From assembly GCA_009929855.1 (NCBI GenBank), contig RZZN01000027.1, forward strand, positions 1 to 54,712: DNA of 54,712 nucleotides. Reading direction: 5' to 3'. Made by a program: the position numbers and the translations under genes. The notes under the pieces were generated by a model that did not search any database, was not told the origin of the DNA, and saw only the letters and a list, made by a program, of their open reading frames with translations. This stretch comes from Gammaproteobacteria bacterium (GTDB lineage: Bacteria; Pseudomonadota; Gammaproteobacteria; Chromatiales; Chromatiaceae). Shown here piece by piece: positions 1-9,134 of the stretch. Every line of letters begins with the position of its first letter. Positions within the stretch are counted from its first letter, which is position 1.

Positions 1-2
1 CC

Positions 3-167
3 ATCATCGCACTGACCGCCAATGCCTTTCCGGAGGATATCGCCAAGGCCGAGGCGGCCGGGATGAGCGACTATCTGAGCAAGCCGATCGATCTGCGGCG
101 CTTGCAGACCCTGCTGCACGACTTTCTTGTGGCTGGCGAGACGATCGAGCCAAGCGCCGCTGATTGA
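3..167 (+). CDS. Response regulator receiver domain, C-terminal fragment (hybrid kinase or regulator)
   Basis: Only the last 54 codons are inside the window; the frame enters from the left edge and stops with TGA at 165-167. The residues IIALTA, followed about 25 residues later by YLSKPID, are the beta4 and beta5 signature of a CheY-type receiver domain, including the conserved Lys of the KP motif. The protein ends about 20 residues after the domain, so the receiver is C-terminal, as in hybrid histidine kinases or stand-alone multi-domain regulators. Which of these it is cannot be told from the fragment. Its stop codon directly abuts the stop codon of the convergent ccmF gene, with no spacer. 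Confidence 0.85.
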   Translation: MIALTANAFPEDIAKAEAAGMSDYLSKPIDLRRLQTLLHDFLVAGETIEPSAAD

Positions 168-2099
168 TCAGCCGGATCCAACCCGCGTGCGGCGCGTCGC
201 CGCAAGCAGTCCACCCAGCGCCATGAGGGTCGCACCGGCCCAGAGCCAACCGATGAACGGCTTGCGATAGAGACGCAGACTCCAGGCCCGGCCACCGAGA
301 TAGTCACCCAGCGAGACATAGAGATCGCCAAACGCACCGACGTGCAGCGCGGCCTCGGTCATGGCCATGCGCGAGGCATTGTAGAGACGTTTCTCTGGAT
401 AGAGCGTCAGGCGACGTCCATCCGCGCGGACGACCTCGACGACCCCGCGATCGGCCACATAGTTCGGGCCAGTGTGCGCCGTCACGTCGCGCAAGGTGAA
501 ACGATGCCCAGCGAGCTCGACCGACTCGCCCACATCCAGGCGGACGTCGCGCTCGATCGAGTAGGCCGAGACCAGTGTGATCCCGACCACCAGCACCGCC
601 ATCCCGGTGTGGGCAATCTGCATCCCCACGAATCCGCGCGTCAGTCGGCGCGGCGCCGCAGCGCGCCCGTCGCCGCGTCCAGTCAGTCGCTCGATCAGAC
701 CCAGCACAAGCGTGAGGAGGATCCAAAAGGCCAGAAAGAGGCCCAGGCTGACCCAGGGACGCGCGCCGCCCTGCACCAAGGGGATGGCGACAGCCACCGC
801 CAAGGCGGCCGCGAATGCCCAGCGCATGCGCTTGACCAACCGGCGCGGATCGGCTCGGTGCCAATCGGTCAGCGGACCGATCGCCATCAGCATGAGCAAT
901 GGGGCCATCACCGGGACGAAGACCGCGTCGAAATAGGGCGGACCAACCGAGACCTTACCCAGTCCGAAGACATCGAGCAGGAGTGGATAGAGCGTGCCCA
1001 ACATGACTGTCGCCAGCGCCGCCATGAGCAAGAGGACATTGCCAAGCAGCATTGACTCGCGCGAGAGCCAGCCGAATCCGGCCAAGGCTGGGGTGCGCGG
1101 ATAGCGCCAGGCATAGAGTGCGAGTGAGCCACCGATGACCAGGGCGAGCAGGCCCAGGATGAAGAGTCCGCGCGTCGGATCCATGGCGAAGGCATGCACG
1201 GATGACAAGACACCCGAGCGGATCAGGAAGGTCCCGAGCAGCGACAATGAGAAGACGCCGATACTCAGAAAGAGTGTCCAGTGGAGCAAATGACCACGCC
1301 GCGCCGTCACCGCCAATGAATGGATGAGCGCGGTCGCCGCCAGCCAGGGCATCAGTGAGGCATTCTCGGTCGGATCCCAGAACCACCAGCCACCCCACCC
1401 CAGCTCACGATAGGCCCACCAGCTCCCGAGGGCGATCCCGATCGTGAGAAAGACCCAGGCCATCAATGACCAGGGCTGCACCCAGCGTGCCCAAGCCGAG
1501 TCCAGACGTCCGGCGAGCAGTCCCGCCACCGCGAATGCAAAGGTGACCGCGCAGCCGACATAGCCCATGTAGAGCAGCGGTGGGTGCAGGATCATCCCCC
1601 AATCCTGCAACAATGGATTGAGATCGGCCCCATCCGGCGGGACCGGATCGAGCCGGATGAAGGGGTTGGAGGTCAAGAGCACGAACGCGCTGAAACCGAC
1701 GCTGACCAGACCCAGCACCGCGAGCACCCGGACGCTGATCGCGGTGGGCAGACGCCGCCCGCGGCGCGCGAAGACCGCGCCCCAGCCCGCCAGCATCAGC
1801 ACCCAGAGCAGCATCGAGCCCTCGTGCGAGCCCCAGCTCGCGGTCAAGCGATAGTAGAGCGGGAGCTGGGAGAATGAGTTGTGTGCGACGTTCTTGACGC
1901 TGAAGTCGTTGACCGCGAAGGCGTAGGCCAAGAGGGCGAAGGCCAGGCCGACAGACATGAGTTGGCCGATGGCGGCCGAGCGAGCCACCGCCATGAGACC
2001 GGCATGGTCGTGCCGCAACCCGACCAGCGGCAGGGTGCCCTGCGCCAAGGCCAGCAGCAAACCGAGGATCAAGGCAACCTGACCGAGCTCTGGTATCAC
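168..2099 (-). CDS. ccmF: Cytochrome c-type biogenesis protein CcmF (heme lyase subunit)
   Basis: CcmF is the integral-membrane core of the System I heme lyase, which attaches heme to CXXCH motifs of apocytochromes in the periplasm. The 643-residue product is strongly hydrophobic with many membrane spans and carries the WWD signature GWGGWWFWDPTENAS at about residues 234-248. A large periplasmic C-terminal loop precedes the last span. I start it at a GTG (2097-2099) because VIPELGQ matches the family N-terminus and an AGAGG ribosome site lies about 9 bases upstream; the open frame reaches back to 2219 but adds an unlikely 40-residue leader. No other ccm gene is adjacent, so this is an isolated copy or a paralogue such as NrfE. 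Its neighbours are rich in multiheme cytochromes, which fits a specialised lyase role, but that is inference. Confidence 0.9.
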   Translation of the reverse strand: MIPELGQVALILGLLLALAQGTLPLVGLRHDHAGLMAVARSAAIGQLMSVGLAFALLAYAFAVNDFSVKNVAHNSFSQLPLYYRLTASWGSHEGSMLLWVLMLAGWGAVFARRGRRLPTAISVRVLAVLGLVSVGFSAFVLLTSNPFIRLDPVPPDGADLNPLLQDWGMILHPPLLYMGYVGCAVTFAFAVAGLLAGRLDSAWARWVQPWSLMAWVFLTIGIALGSWWAYRELGWGGWWFWDPTENASLMPWLAATALIHSLAVTARRGHLLHWTLFLSIGVFSLSLLGTFLIRSGVLSSVHAFAMDPTRGLFILGLLALVIGGSLALYAWRYPRTPALAGFGWLSRESMLLGNVLLLMAALATVMLGTLYPLLLDVFGLGKVSVGPPYFDAVFVPVMAPLLMLMAIGPLTDWHRADPRRLVKRMRWAFAAALAVAVAIPLVQGGARPWVSLGLFLAFWILLTLVLGLIERLTGRGDGRAAAPRRLTRGFVGMQIAHTGMAVLVVGITLVSAYSIERDVRLDVGESVELAGHRFTLRDVTAHTGPNYVADRGVVEVVRADGRRLTLYPEKRLYNASRMAMTEAALHVGAFGDLYVSLGDYLGGRAWSLRLYRKPFIGWLWAGATLMALGGLLAATRRTRVGSG

Positions 2100-2355
2100 G
2101 ATCGAATGGACCTCTTCATGCGGGCAGTGATCGAGGATGCCCGGATGGCATCCGGAATCGGCGAGACGCGACCGCATCGCCAAGCCGACCCCAAGCACTG
2201 CCGATCGGTGGCTGGCCAATCAGTCAGGCGCATGGCGGCGGCGCGGCCAGGTCGGCAGACTCGTTTCACGGGCATCATGGTGGTCATGGCATGCCACGGA
2301 TCTTGGGCGTCCGTGTTCTTGTCAATGAGAGTACTCCTCGGGCACGCTGCAAAAC

Positions 2356-2369
2356 TTGATGGTGATCAA
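2356..2369. promoter_or_regulatory. Perfect FNR/DNR-type box TTGAT-N4-ATCAA
   Basis: The site reads TTGAT, GGTG, ATCAA. The symmetry extends to 10-base arms, AAAACTTGAT and ATCAAGTTTT, around the 4-base centre. This equals the consensus for FNR and for the nitrogen-oxide regulators of the DNR group. It lies about 200 bases upstream of the CBS/HPP genes and about 260 bases upstream of ccmF, so either could be the target. The arms followed by T residues could also form a weak A+T-rich hairpin, but the position upstream of both genes favours an operator. Confidence 0.65.
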
Positions 2370-2464
2370 GTTTTTCATCCAAGATTGGTCGATCGCTCCA
2401 GATGAGACCCAGCTCATCGTGCTCGTCGCGTTGCATCGATCTCGCTGCGACGAGAGGTCACACC

Positions 2465-2478
2465 TTGACATGGGTCAA
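2465..2478. promoter_or_regulatory. FNR-family-like palindrome TTGAC-N4-GTCAA
   Basis: The site reads TTGAC, ATGG, GTCAA, with symmetry continuing one or two bases outward (CC and GG). Half-site spacing is that of the CRP/FNR superfamily, but the GTCAA core differs from classical FNR and resembles boxes described for some nitrosative-stress regulators. It is centred about 98 bases before the CBS-domain gene, nearer than the 2356 box. Confidence 0.5.
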
Positions 2479-2569
2479 GGCCAAGTCGGGGTCGGCGGGT
2501 TAGGCTGATGCCTCGCTCGACGATGCACTGGACATCCAATCAAGCACACGCCTCACGAGACCGAGCCCA

Positions 2570-3202
2570 ATGATCCAACATCCGACCGAGACGGGATTCG
2601 AGCGCGCCGCACACCCGGATGAGACCGCCGAGATCGAGCTTTCCGACGCCGACATCCTCGAGGCCATGCGCGAGATCCCGGGGTATCTCGACATCACCAC
2701 GGGCGATTTCAGGGCGCTCTACCATCTGGCCTACCGTCATGCGCTGGATCGGCTCTTCCAGGGTCTGACTGCCAGGCGCCTGATGCGCGATGGGATCATC
2801 GCACTCAGACCCGAGATGCGGCTGGCCGACGCCATCGCGCTCTTCACCGGCCAAGGGCTGAAGGCATTGCCGGTCGTCGCTCCAGACAGTCGCCTGGTCG
2901 GGATCCTGACCGTCACCGATGTCTTGCGTGCATTCGGGGTGAGCGATGTGCTGGAGCTCATCGAGCAGCAACTCACCGCGTCCAGGGTGCTCGGCGCCGC
3001 GCCATGCGACCAAGCGGTCGCCCGGCTGATGACCACCCCGGTGGTGAGCGTACCACCGGATGCCGGGTTCCGGCCGATCCTGGCCGCGTTCAATCGTCAC
3101 CCAGGACGCGCCATGCCCGTCGCGACTGTCACCGGCGAGCTCCTGGGTCTCTTGCTGCGCAAGGACTTCATGACCGCCTGCCACCTGGAAGGACCCGGCT
3201 GA
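2570..3202 (+). CDS. CBS-domain pair protein linked to HPP membrane protein
   Basis: The 210-residue soluble protein has a short N-terminal helical segment (residues 1-55) and two CBS domains. The first spans roughly 68-125 (LMRDGIIALRPEMRLADA, then VGILTVTDVLRAF); the second spans 140-205 (LMTTPVVSVPPDA, then LLGLLLRKDFM). CBS pairs usually bind adenine nucleotides and regulate a partner. HPP-family membrane proteins are often fused to CBS domains, and here the next gene encodes the HPP domain alone, overlapping by TGATG, so the pair is a split version of that architecture. The start ATG at 2570 follows two FNR-type palindromes. The ligand is unknown. Confidence 0.85.
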   Translation: MIQHPTETGFERAAHPDETAEIELSDADILEAMREIPGYLDITTGDFRALYHLAYRHALDRLFQGLTARRLMRDGIIALRPEMRLADAIALFTGQGLKALPVVAPDSRLVGILTVTDVLRAFGVSDVLELIEQQLTASRVLGAAPCDQAVARLMTTPVVSVPPDAGFRPILAAFNRHPGRAMPVATVTGELLGLLLRKDFMTACHLEGPG

Positions 3203-3747
3203 TGATGCAGGATTATTTCAAGAAGATGCGCGGCACCGCCCAATCCGCGCCGCCGCGCGTGAGTCACGCCGAGGTCATTTGGTCCTGGATCGGCGCATTC
3301 CTCGGGATCGCCGCGGTCGCCTGGCTGAGCCATTTGCTCTTCACCGGGACCGATCTGACACTGACCATCGGCTCGCTAGGGGCCTCGGCGGTTCTGGTCT
3401 ACGGGGCGGTGCGCAGCCCGTTGGCCCAGCCGCGCAACCTGATCGGCGGGCATGTCGTCTCGGCACTGGTTGGCGTGACGGCCTGGCAGTGGCTCGGCGG
3501 CGACCCTTGGCTGGCGCAATCGGTCGCGGTCGCCACCGCCATCGCGCTCATGCATCTGACCCGGACACTGCACCCGCCGGGCGGGGCCACCGCGCTGATC
3601 GCGGTCATCGGCTCGGAGGAGGTGCATGCGCTGGGCTATCTCTTCGTCCTGATCCCGGCCACACTCGGACCGCTCGTGCTCCTCCTGGTCGCGCTCATCG
3701 TCAACAATATCCCGGCGAATCGGCGCTATCCCGAGGTGTGGCTCTGA
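3202..3747 (+). CDS. HPP-family integral membrane protein
   Basis: This 181-residue protein has about four membrane segments (near residues 29-45, 53-70, 84-103 and 145-170) and the family-defining HPPGGATAL motif near residue 115. HPP proteins have been linked to nitrite transport in plants and cyanobacteria; the bacterial role is less clear. I start at the ATG overlapping the stop of the CBS gene (TGATG at 3200-3204), which indicates translational coupling; a second ATG follows immediately. The FNR/DNR boxes upstream and the octaheme nitrite reductase downstream support a role in nitrite or nitrogen-oxide handling, which is inferred from context. Confidence 0.85.
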   Translation: MMQDYFKKMRGTAQSAPPRVSHAEVIWSWIGAFLGIAAVAWLSHLLFTGTDLTLTIGSLGASAVLVYGAVRSPLAQPRNLIGGHVVSALVGVTAWQWLGGDPWLAQSVAVATAIALMHLTRTLHPPGGATALIAVIGSEEVHALGYLFVLIPATLGPLVLLLVALIVNNIPANRRYPEVWL

Positions 3748-3845
3748 GACCCAGACACTGGCCGAGTGTGTCACCCGATCGCCCCGACGGCGCGCTGCGC
3801 GAGCAGGCGCTCGAGGGGGTCGCGGGCTCGGCACGGATGGTCGGA

Positions 3846-5132
3846 TCAGCGATCAGGCAAGGACTCGGCAAGCACCCGGCACTGCTGCTGGTAGATCCTG
3901 ATCACGCCGATCAGGAGACCAAGCAAGACCAACTGTGACAGCACCAGCATGACGCCCGCTGGACGCGCCAGCTCGGGTCGCCAGAAGGCGCTGATCAAGA
4001 GTGCCACGGCGAGCAGATGCAGTGCGACCTGCGCGCGCGCCCAGGCCGCTGCAAGCAAGCGTCCCATGTGCGGGATGCGCAGATCGAATCGGCCAGTCGC
4101 CAGCTGACGGTGCTGGAGATGGAACCAGGCCAGGAAGGGGACGATCTTCAGCAGCATCCCCGCCGTCAGGCCGACCCCCAGCCCCAGCAACAGGATTGCG
4201 CCGATCAAGGTCGCTGAGGCCTCAAAGGACCAGAGCAAGACGGCGGCGATGATGGCGAGCATCGCCGCGAGCCAGTGCCAGAGTGTCGCATCGCCGGACC
4301 GCCGACCACGCCGAGCGAGCAGGGCCAGTGTGGCGAGGGCGAAGATCAGGAATCCCAGCGCCGACAATCCCAACAGGATTCGCGCCTGGATGTCCCAGCC
4401 GAGGATCCAGGCGATCGTGCCGAGTGCGATCGCGCCCAGGAGCAGGGGCGCCAGCAACCTGCGCAGGGGTGTCGGATACGCGGGGGTGACATAGAACATG
4501 GGCACCACCTGAATCCCGACACCCACGATCAGGCCGCCCACCCAGCCGAGCAGGCCCCAGGCGGCATGGATGTCGACCCAGCGCGTAAACTCGGGCAAGG
4601 GGATGCGCCCCACCAAGAAACCCACCAGGATGAGACCAAGCAGGAGTGTCATCAGAAGCGCGATGGCCGCCAGACGCAGCGCCAGGAGTGTTTCCGGTGC
4701 ACCGCGCGCGCGCATGAGCGCCAAGGCGACCGGAATCAGGAAAACCATCAGGCCGAGCCCAGTCAAGCCGCCACCGACCCACAGCCAGACGGCACTGCCG
4801 AGCCAGAGGCCGCCAGCGAGCAGGCTGGCGCCAAGCGCGAGGAGCACATGGGTCAGTGTCCCGACCAGATGCACCGCGGGCACCGGCGCGCCCGCGACGA
4901 CCGGCAGTATCTGCAGCAAGGCGCCACACATCACCTGCCCCAAATAGCCAAGCGCGATCAGATGGGTTGCCGCCAGTGTGACGGGTAGCCAGCGCGAGGT
5001 GAGCGGTGTGGCGCCCTCCCAGACCAAGATGAGGCCAACCGCGATCGCGAAGAGCGGGGCGGTGAGAAAGAAACGCGCTGGCACGGCGAAGGGCGGCGCC
5101 TGCTCGAGTGAAAGACCTGCGGTGTTGAGCAT
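3846..5132 (-). CDS. NnrS-like / heme-copper oxidase subunit I-like membrane protein
   Basis: The product is about 428 residues and almost entirely hydrophobic, with roughly 11-12 membrane spans. Histidines sit within helices in the contexts THLIALGYLGQVMCGALLQ and DIHAAWGLLGWVGG, followed by VPMFYVTP. This pattern recalls NnrS proteins and the catalytic subunit of cbb3-type oxidases. NnrS proteins contain heme and copper and protect against nitrosative stress. The family call is by motif resemblance only. It lies downstream of the octaheme nitrite reductase on the same strand, with a hairpin between them. The start is uncertain: I chose ATG at 5130-5132, which has no strong ribosome site, and alternatives exist at 5204 and 5252. 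Confidence 0.6.
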   Translation of the reverse strand: MLNTAGLSLEQAPPFAVPARFFLTAPLFAIAVGLILVWEGATPLTSRWLPVTLAATHLIALGYLGQVMCGALLQILPVVAGAPVPAVHLVGTLTHVLLALGASLLAGGLWLGSAVWLWVGGGLTGLGLMVFLIPVALALMRARGAPETLLALRLAAIALLMTLLLGLILVGFLVGRIPLPEFTRWVDIHAAWGLLGWVGGLIVGVGIQVVPMFYVTPAYPTPLRRLLAPLLLGAIALGTIAWILGWDIQARILLGLSALGFLIFALATLALLARRGRRSGDATLWHWLAAMLAIIAAVLLWSFEASATLIGAILLLGLGVGLTAGMLLKIVPFLAWFHLQHRQLATGRFDLRIPHMGRLLAAAWARAQVALHLLAVALLISAFWRPELARPAGVMLVLSQLVLLGLLIGVIRIYQQQCRVLAESLPDR

Positions 5133-5224
5133 GCGTGTGGACGGCGGCTGGGTCGGTTGAGCGTCGTATGGCGATGGTGACCGAGCATCCGCTCGTGGTC
5201 GCATCGAGCAGAGACCAAACGCAG

Positions 5225-5246
5225 CGAGCCGGCGGATGCCGGCTCG
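5225..5246 (-). terminator. Hairpin after octaheme nitrite reductase
   Basis: A perfect 9-base stem, CGAGCCGGC pairing with GCCGGCTCG around a GGAT loop, begins 24 bases past the stop of the octaheme cytochrome gene. There is no clear U-tract, so it may be a weak terminator, an mRNA-stabilising hairpin, or a processing site that lowers expression of the NnrS-like gene. Confidence 0.5.
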
Positions 5247-5270
5247 GGTCATCGTGGATGAAGGTGGCGA

Positions 5271-6971
5271 TTAGATCTTGTCGATCCCCTCGCCGATGGC
5301 CTCACGCAGCATCTTGATCGCATCCTGGCTGATCGTGATCGAGCGCGTCAAGGACTCCCGCGCCATGTCCGGATTGTGGAACCCATCCGAATTCTCGGCC
5401 GTCCACCATTCCCAATAGGTATGGGCCTCGTCGTGCGCGGCGCGCGCCTTGGCCAAGACCTCCTCGCTCGCGCCCTGACGCTTGGCCAGCGAGTAGATGT
5501 CGATGAAGCTCGCCAGCCAGAACTCGGCCTTGGTGATCTTGCCGCGGATGTACTCCTGGATGGCGTCGATCTGATACTCGGCCTCTTCGTCGCTCCAGCC
5601 CTCGTGACAGCTGACGCAGGTGTCCGCCTTCATGTAACGGGCGCTGCGCTGACCATGGAAGGTATAGGACTGACCGTCTGGGGTTTGCATCTTGGGCATG
5701 TGACAATGCTTGCATTCCACACCGGCACGCTCATGCTTGGAGCCCCAGTAGGTCTCGGTCTCGGGGTGCTGCAGCTTGGAGAGCAAGGCACCCGTGGCGG
5801 CATGCTTGAAGTCACGGAAATTGATCTGATCCGCTGCCGCGCGATAATCGAGCACGTTCTGCCAGAAGAAATGATTGGTCCGGCGATCGGTCATCTTCAC
5901 GCTGTACTCGCCCGTGCTGGTGTCGAATCCCGGGTTACAGTTGTACTCGACATGACACTGGGCGCACATGACATTTGAATCCGGCTTGCTGAGCAGACCG
6001 ATGGCGCGGAAATCCTCGCCCTCCTCGCCACCGCGCTTGAAGGTCACCTTGGTCATGGTCACCTCGGCGCTCTTCTCCGCATCATAGGGATAGGTCCCCA
6101 TCTCGCGATCCACCACGGCATTGATCAGACCATCACGCACCACCCGGGGCTGCGCCGAGTGCGGGTCGTGACACATGAAGCAGTTCAGGCCATGGTTCAA
6201 GGAGCGCGCGAAGTCGACCACATTGGATGTGCGCGCCCACTTGGCGTTCTCGTTCTCGTCGCCCATGTAGGCCCAATCCAGGATGTGGTCCATCGTCTTG
6301 CAGTTGAGGCACACCGGATTGGCCGCGGTGGCGGTCTGCGGCAGGAAGGCCTTCTGCTCCGAGGTCTCGGGCTCAGCGTCGGTCAGGACCGTCCAGGCGC
6401 CTTGGGCCGCACCGCGCCCATCGGTGATGTGGGTCCAGTCCTTCAACTGGAAGCGCCCGCCATAGGCACGGTCGACGATGAAATGGTCGACCAGCATGAA
6501 GACATGACTGCGCGGCTCGGCATGCTCCTTGGCAAAGCCATGACCGGCGATCAGCTTGTCGAACATGGGCGAGCGGCTCTTGAAGGAGGCCTTCTCGACC
6601 CGTGCCTTGGAATGCAGATTCACCTCGACGAACGAGTTGTACTGCATCAGATGACAGCTCGAGCAGACATCCGGGTTCATCAGCGTGATCGGACGCGCGC
6701 CGATGTTGTCTTCCTCGGCCTTGTCCAAATGCTCCTGGGCATCGTGACAGTAGGCACAGTTGACGGTGGCATGACTGCCGGTGCTATGAAACTCCTCGAT
6801 ATTGGTGTGGCATGAATAACATTCGCTCGTGTTCACGAGCTCGACCGGCGGAGCCTTCTCCTCGGGCGCCGCGGGTTTCGACGGTTCAGTCACATACCCC
6901 AGGGCCGTGCCGCCCAGGAGCAACAGTGTCAAGCCGAGCCCAACGCTCAGCTGATTCTTGTACCCCATCAT
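5271..6971 (-). CDS. Octaheme cytochrome c nitrite reductase, TvNiR type
   Basis: The 566-residue exported protein has a signal or anchor segment at residues 8-26 and eight heme motifs at Cys51, 72, 103, 221, 264, 336, 420 and 452. Seven are CXXCH; the fourth is CLNCK, the lysine-ligated catalytic heme typical of ammonia-forming nitrite reductases. From recalled TvNiR (Thioalkalivibrio) numbering, all the catalytic residues are in register: Arg168, Lys225, Tyr343, Gln401 and His402. Cys345 forms the Tyr-x-Cys pair that is covalently crosslinked in TvNiR. The predicted reaction is six-electron reduction of nitrite to ammonium; hydroxylamine and sulfite are possible alternatives. A GGAGGTGAG ribosome site precedes ATGATG at 6966-6971, which fixes the start; the frame is open to 7157 but would overlap fccB. 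It lies 172 bases downstream of fccB, same strand. Confidence 0.9.
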   Translation of the reverse strand: MMGYKNQLSVGLGLTLLLLGGTALGYVTEPSKPAAPEEKAPPVELVNTSECYSCHTNIEEFHSTGSHATVNCAYCHDAQEHLDKAEEDNIGARPITLMNPDVCSSCHLMQYNSFVEVNLHSKARVEKASFKSRSPMFDKLIAGHGFAKEHAEPRSHVFMLVDHFIVDRAYGGRFQLKDWTHITDGRGAAQGAWTVLTDAEPETSEQKAFLPQTATAANPVCLNCKTMDHILDWAYMGDENENAKWARTSNVVDFARSLNHGLNCFMCHDPHSAQPRVVRDGLINAVVDREMGTYPYDAEKSAEVTMTKVTFKRGGEEGEDFRAIGLLSKPDSNVMCAQCHVEYNCNPGFDTSTGEYSVKMTDRRTNHFFWQNVLDYRAAADQINFRDFKHAATGALLSKLQHPETETYWGSKHERAGVECKHCHMPKMQTPDGQSYTFHGQRSARYMKADTCVSCHEGWSDEEAEYQIDAIQEYIRGKITKAEFWLASFIDIYSLAKRQGASEEVLAKARAAHDEAHTYWEWWTAENSDGFHNPDMARESLTRSITISQDAIKMLREAIGEGIDKI

Positions 6972-7143
6972 GCTCACCTCCGGTTTCGCGGTAACTCCGA
7001 GTGATGGAGCCCACTGCCGAGCCCCCTCGGAGACGGCGCGCGGCTGACATGGTCCGCGCTTTATCGTTGTCGCCCCGGATCCGGGTCGTTGCCCCCAGTG
7101 GGCTGCTCGAACCCCGTCCTCTCGCCGAGACAGCGAGCCAGTC

Positions 7144-8436
7144 TCAGGTGAATGCATCCGCCATCACGTTCTTGAACCAGCCGTCGGCATACTCCGCCTC
7201 CAGCTTGCGCTGGATCGGCAGCGCATCCACGGGTGAAATGCCTCCGGCCTCCTCGACATAGACGAATTGATTGTCTTCGACACGATAGACCTGGACGACC
7301 GAGACCCCATAGTCGGGCGCGACCAGGCTGTAGCAGGTATTGGCGTAATAGGGCACGGGCGGTGCCAGACCATTGAGCGCCGCGACGATGGCGCCGGCGG
7401 CGACCTTGGCTTGGGTCATGCCGATGTGCGCCGACTTCGGCATGGGGAATTCAGCCGTGCCACCGACACAGGCATCACCGACCACATAGATGCCGGGATG
7501 AACCGCCGATTCCATGGTCATGGGGACGACCTCGCACCAGCCGGCCGCGTTGGTCAGACCGGTCTCCCTGGCGATCGCGCCCGCGGTGTGACGCGGGATG
7601 AGATTGAGCACCGCCGCCGTGTGCTCGTCGAAGGTCGTCACCGCCGTCAAGGTATCCGCATCGACCCGCTCCACGGTGCCGCCCGCGGCGGCCGAGACCC
7701 ATTCGATCATGCCGGGATAGAGCGCCGCCCAGGCCTGCTCGAACAACACCCGTTTCGCAAACGAATCATTGGCGTCCAGGATGAGGACCTTGCTCTTGGG
7801 CTTGTCGTGGGTCTGGCAATAGTGCGCGACCTGCGCGGCACGCTCATAGGGTCCGGGTGGACAACGGAAGGGACCCTTGGGCACCGAGATGACGAACAGC
7901 CCGCCATCGGGCATGGCCTCGAGCTGCTGCTTGAGCAGCAGTGTCTGATCGGCACCCTTGTAGGCATGCGGGATGCGCGTGGCAACCTCCTCCGAGTAGC
8001 CTTCCACGCTGGCATAATCGAAGCTGATGCCGGGCGCCACCACGCAGGCGTCATAGCTCAAGGTCTGACCGCCCTGGGTGGTGACGGATTTCTTGACCGG
8101 ATCGATGGCTGTCACGGTCTCGTGCAGGAGCTCGACCCCCCGTCGGGCCAGGCCATCGTAGCCGATCTGTAGCGACTCGATGGTGCGATGACCGGTGACC
8201 ACCTCGTTGGAGAGCGGGCAGGAGGTATAGGTCGTGAGCGGCTCGATCAGGGTCACCTGGATGGCCGGATCGAGACGGCGGAGATATTTCGCGGCGGTCG
8301 CGCCGGCGAATCCGCCACCGACCACCACGACCCGCTTGGGCGCGGCGCCGGCCGCGGCGACCGGGACACTCAGGATGGACGTCAATGGCGCGGCGGCCAG
8401 GATCTGCATGAAGTGACGACGATTCATCTTGCTCAT
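7144..8436 (-). CDS. fccB: Flavocytochrome c sulfide dehydrogenase, flavoprotein subunit FccB
   Basis: FccB is the FAD subunit of periplasmic sulfide:cytochrome c oxidoreductase, which oxidises sulfide to sulfur or polysulfide. The 430-residue precursor starts with a Tat signal (NRRHFMQ at 5-11, hydrophobic to about 29). A dinucleotide-binding [11 protein letters not shown] follows at 36-46. Cys73 in YTSCPLSN is the expected covalent FAD attachment site, and Cys192 and Cys368 match the redox disulfide; all three are offset by exactly 31 from the recalled mature Allochromatium numbering (42, 161, 337). The chosen ATG at 8434-8436 has GAGGTGA about 7 bases upstream. It is 10 bases downstream of fccA, so the subunits are co-transcribed. 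Confidence 0.95.
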   Translation of the reverse strand: MSKMNRRHFMQILAAAPLTSILSVPVAAAGAAPKRVVVVGGGFAGATAAKYLRRLDPAIQVTLIEPLTTYTSCPLSNEVVTGHRTIESLQIGYDGLARRGVELLHETVTAIDPVKKSVTTQGGQTLSYDACVVAPGISFDYASVEGYSEEVATRIPHAYKGADQTLLLKQQLEAMPDGGLFVISVPKGPFRCPPGPYERAAQVAHYCQTHDKPKSKVLILDANDSFAKRVLFEQAWAALYPGMIEWVSAAAGGTVERVDADTLTAVTTFDEHTAAVLNLIPRHTAGAIARETGLTNAAGWCEVVPMTMESAVHPGIYVVGDACVGGTAEFPMPKSAHIGMTQAKVAAGAIVAALNGLAPPVPYYANTCYSLVAPDYGVSVVQVYRVEDNQFVYVEEAGGISPVDALPIQRKLEAEYADGWFKNVMADAFT

Positions 8437-8446
8437 CCGGATCACC

Positions 8447-9064
8447 TCACTCGCTCTCGCCTTGGCCGCCGGTCTGGCTAGCATAGAATACAGACACCGC
8501 GGGAACATCCTTCTCCTTGATCTTTCTCATGTTTTGAGTCATCTTCTTGTGCGGGAGGGTGATGCTCTCGTCGCGGTACTTGAGCGTCTCCAGCTCCAGA
8601 TGACGCAGCCACTGACCGTCGAGACGCGGCGTATCCTCGCCGTCGGGCTCGGCACCGGTCTCGCCATGACATTTGGCGCACCGCTCGGTGGCGAATTTGC
8701 CTGAGCGCACCAGTTTGGCATCCAGCTCTTGAACCGCCGGCACCCAGGGCTTCTCAGCGAAATAAGCGGCCAGCGCGATGATCTCATCGTTGCTGTAGCC
8801 CGCGAGCAGCCGGCCCATGGTGGTGGAGAAGCGCTCGCCGGACTGCCACTCCAGCATCAGAGTCTCCAGGTACTCCCGGGATTGGCCAGCGATCGAGGCC
8901 ATCGAGCTCCCGGCGCTGACGCCGTCCATCCCGTGACAGTTGTTGCAGGTCGCGGCGAGTCCAGCGATCTTGCCATCGTCGGCGAACGAAACGTTCAAGC
9001 AGATCAGCAACGAGGCCGCGCTGAGCGCGCGCACGAGCGGCGCGTGCAGACGGATCTTGCACAT
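8447..9064 (-). CDS. fccA: Flavocytochrome c sulfide dehydrogenase, diheme cytochrome subunit FccA
   Basis: This is the electron-accepting cytochrome of FCSD. The 205-residue precursor has a Sec signal peptide to about residue 28 and two cytochrome c domains with CNNCH at 40-44 and CAKCH at 129-133. Candidate axial methionines are Met83 (STTMG) and one in HKKMTQNM. Length and two-domain layout match FccA and the cytochrome c4 fold. The ATG at 9062-9064 follows a GGAGGAG ribosome site. Two FNR-type palindromes lie upstream at 9135-9148 and 9173-9186. The next gene upstream encodes a close paralogue with identically placed heme motifs. Confidence 0.93.
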   Translation of the reverse strand: MCKIRLHAPLVRALSAASLLICLNVSFADDGKIAGLAATCNNCHGMDGVSAGSSMASIAGQSREYLETLMLEWQSGERFSTTMGRLLAGYSNDEIIALAAYFAEKPWVPAVQELDAKLVRSGKFATERCAKCHGETGAEPDGEDTPRLDGQWLRHLELETLKYRDESITLPHKKMTQNMRKIKEKDVPAVSVFYASQTGGQGESE

Positions 9065-9134
9065 TGGAATGACTCCTCCACATCCTGTTTTTGTTATGTC
9101 CGTCTACTTGTACAGTCTTGCAGGTGCCTCATCC

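Larger units (their letters stand above)
2100..2569. other. Divergent intergenic region with two FNR/DNR-type palindromes
   Basis: This 470-base gap separates the GTG start of ccmF from the CBS-domain gene. I see no credible gene in it. Its distinguishing content is two palindromes of the CRP/FNR half-site spacing (listed separately), one of them a perfect TTGAT-N4-ATCAA. Confidence 0.6.

Noticed and set aside
2351-2371. Intrinsic terminator made of the AAAACTTGAT and ATCAAGTTTT arms
   Set aside because: The stem is A+T-rich and lies upstream of both flanking genes, and the core equals an FNR-type consensus, so an operator is the better reading.
6972-7157. N-terminal extension of the octaheme reductase back to 7157
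   Set aside because: It would overlap fccB and give a non-signal leader; a strong GGAGGTGAG site precedes ATGATG at 6966-6971.
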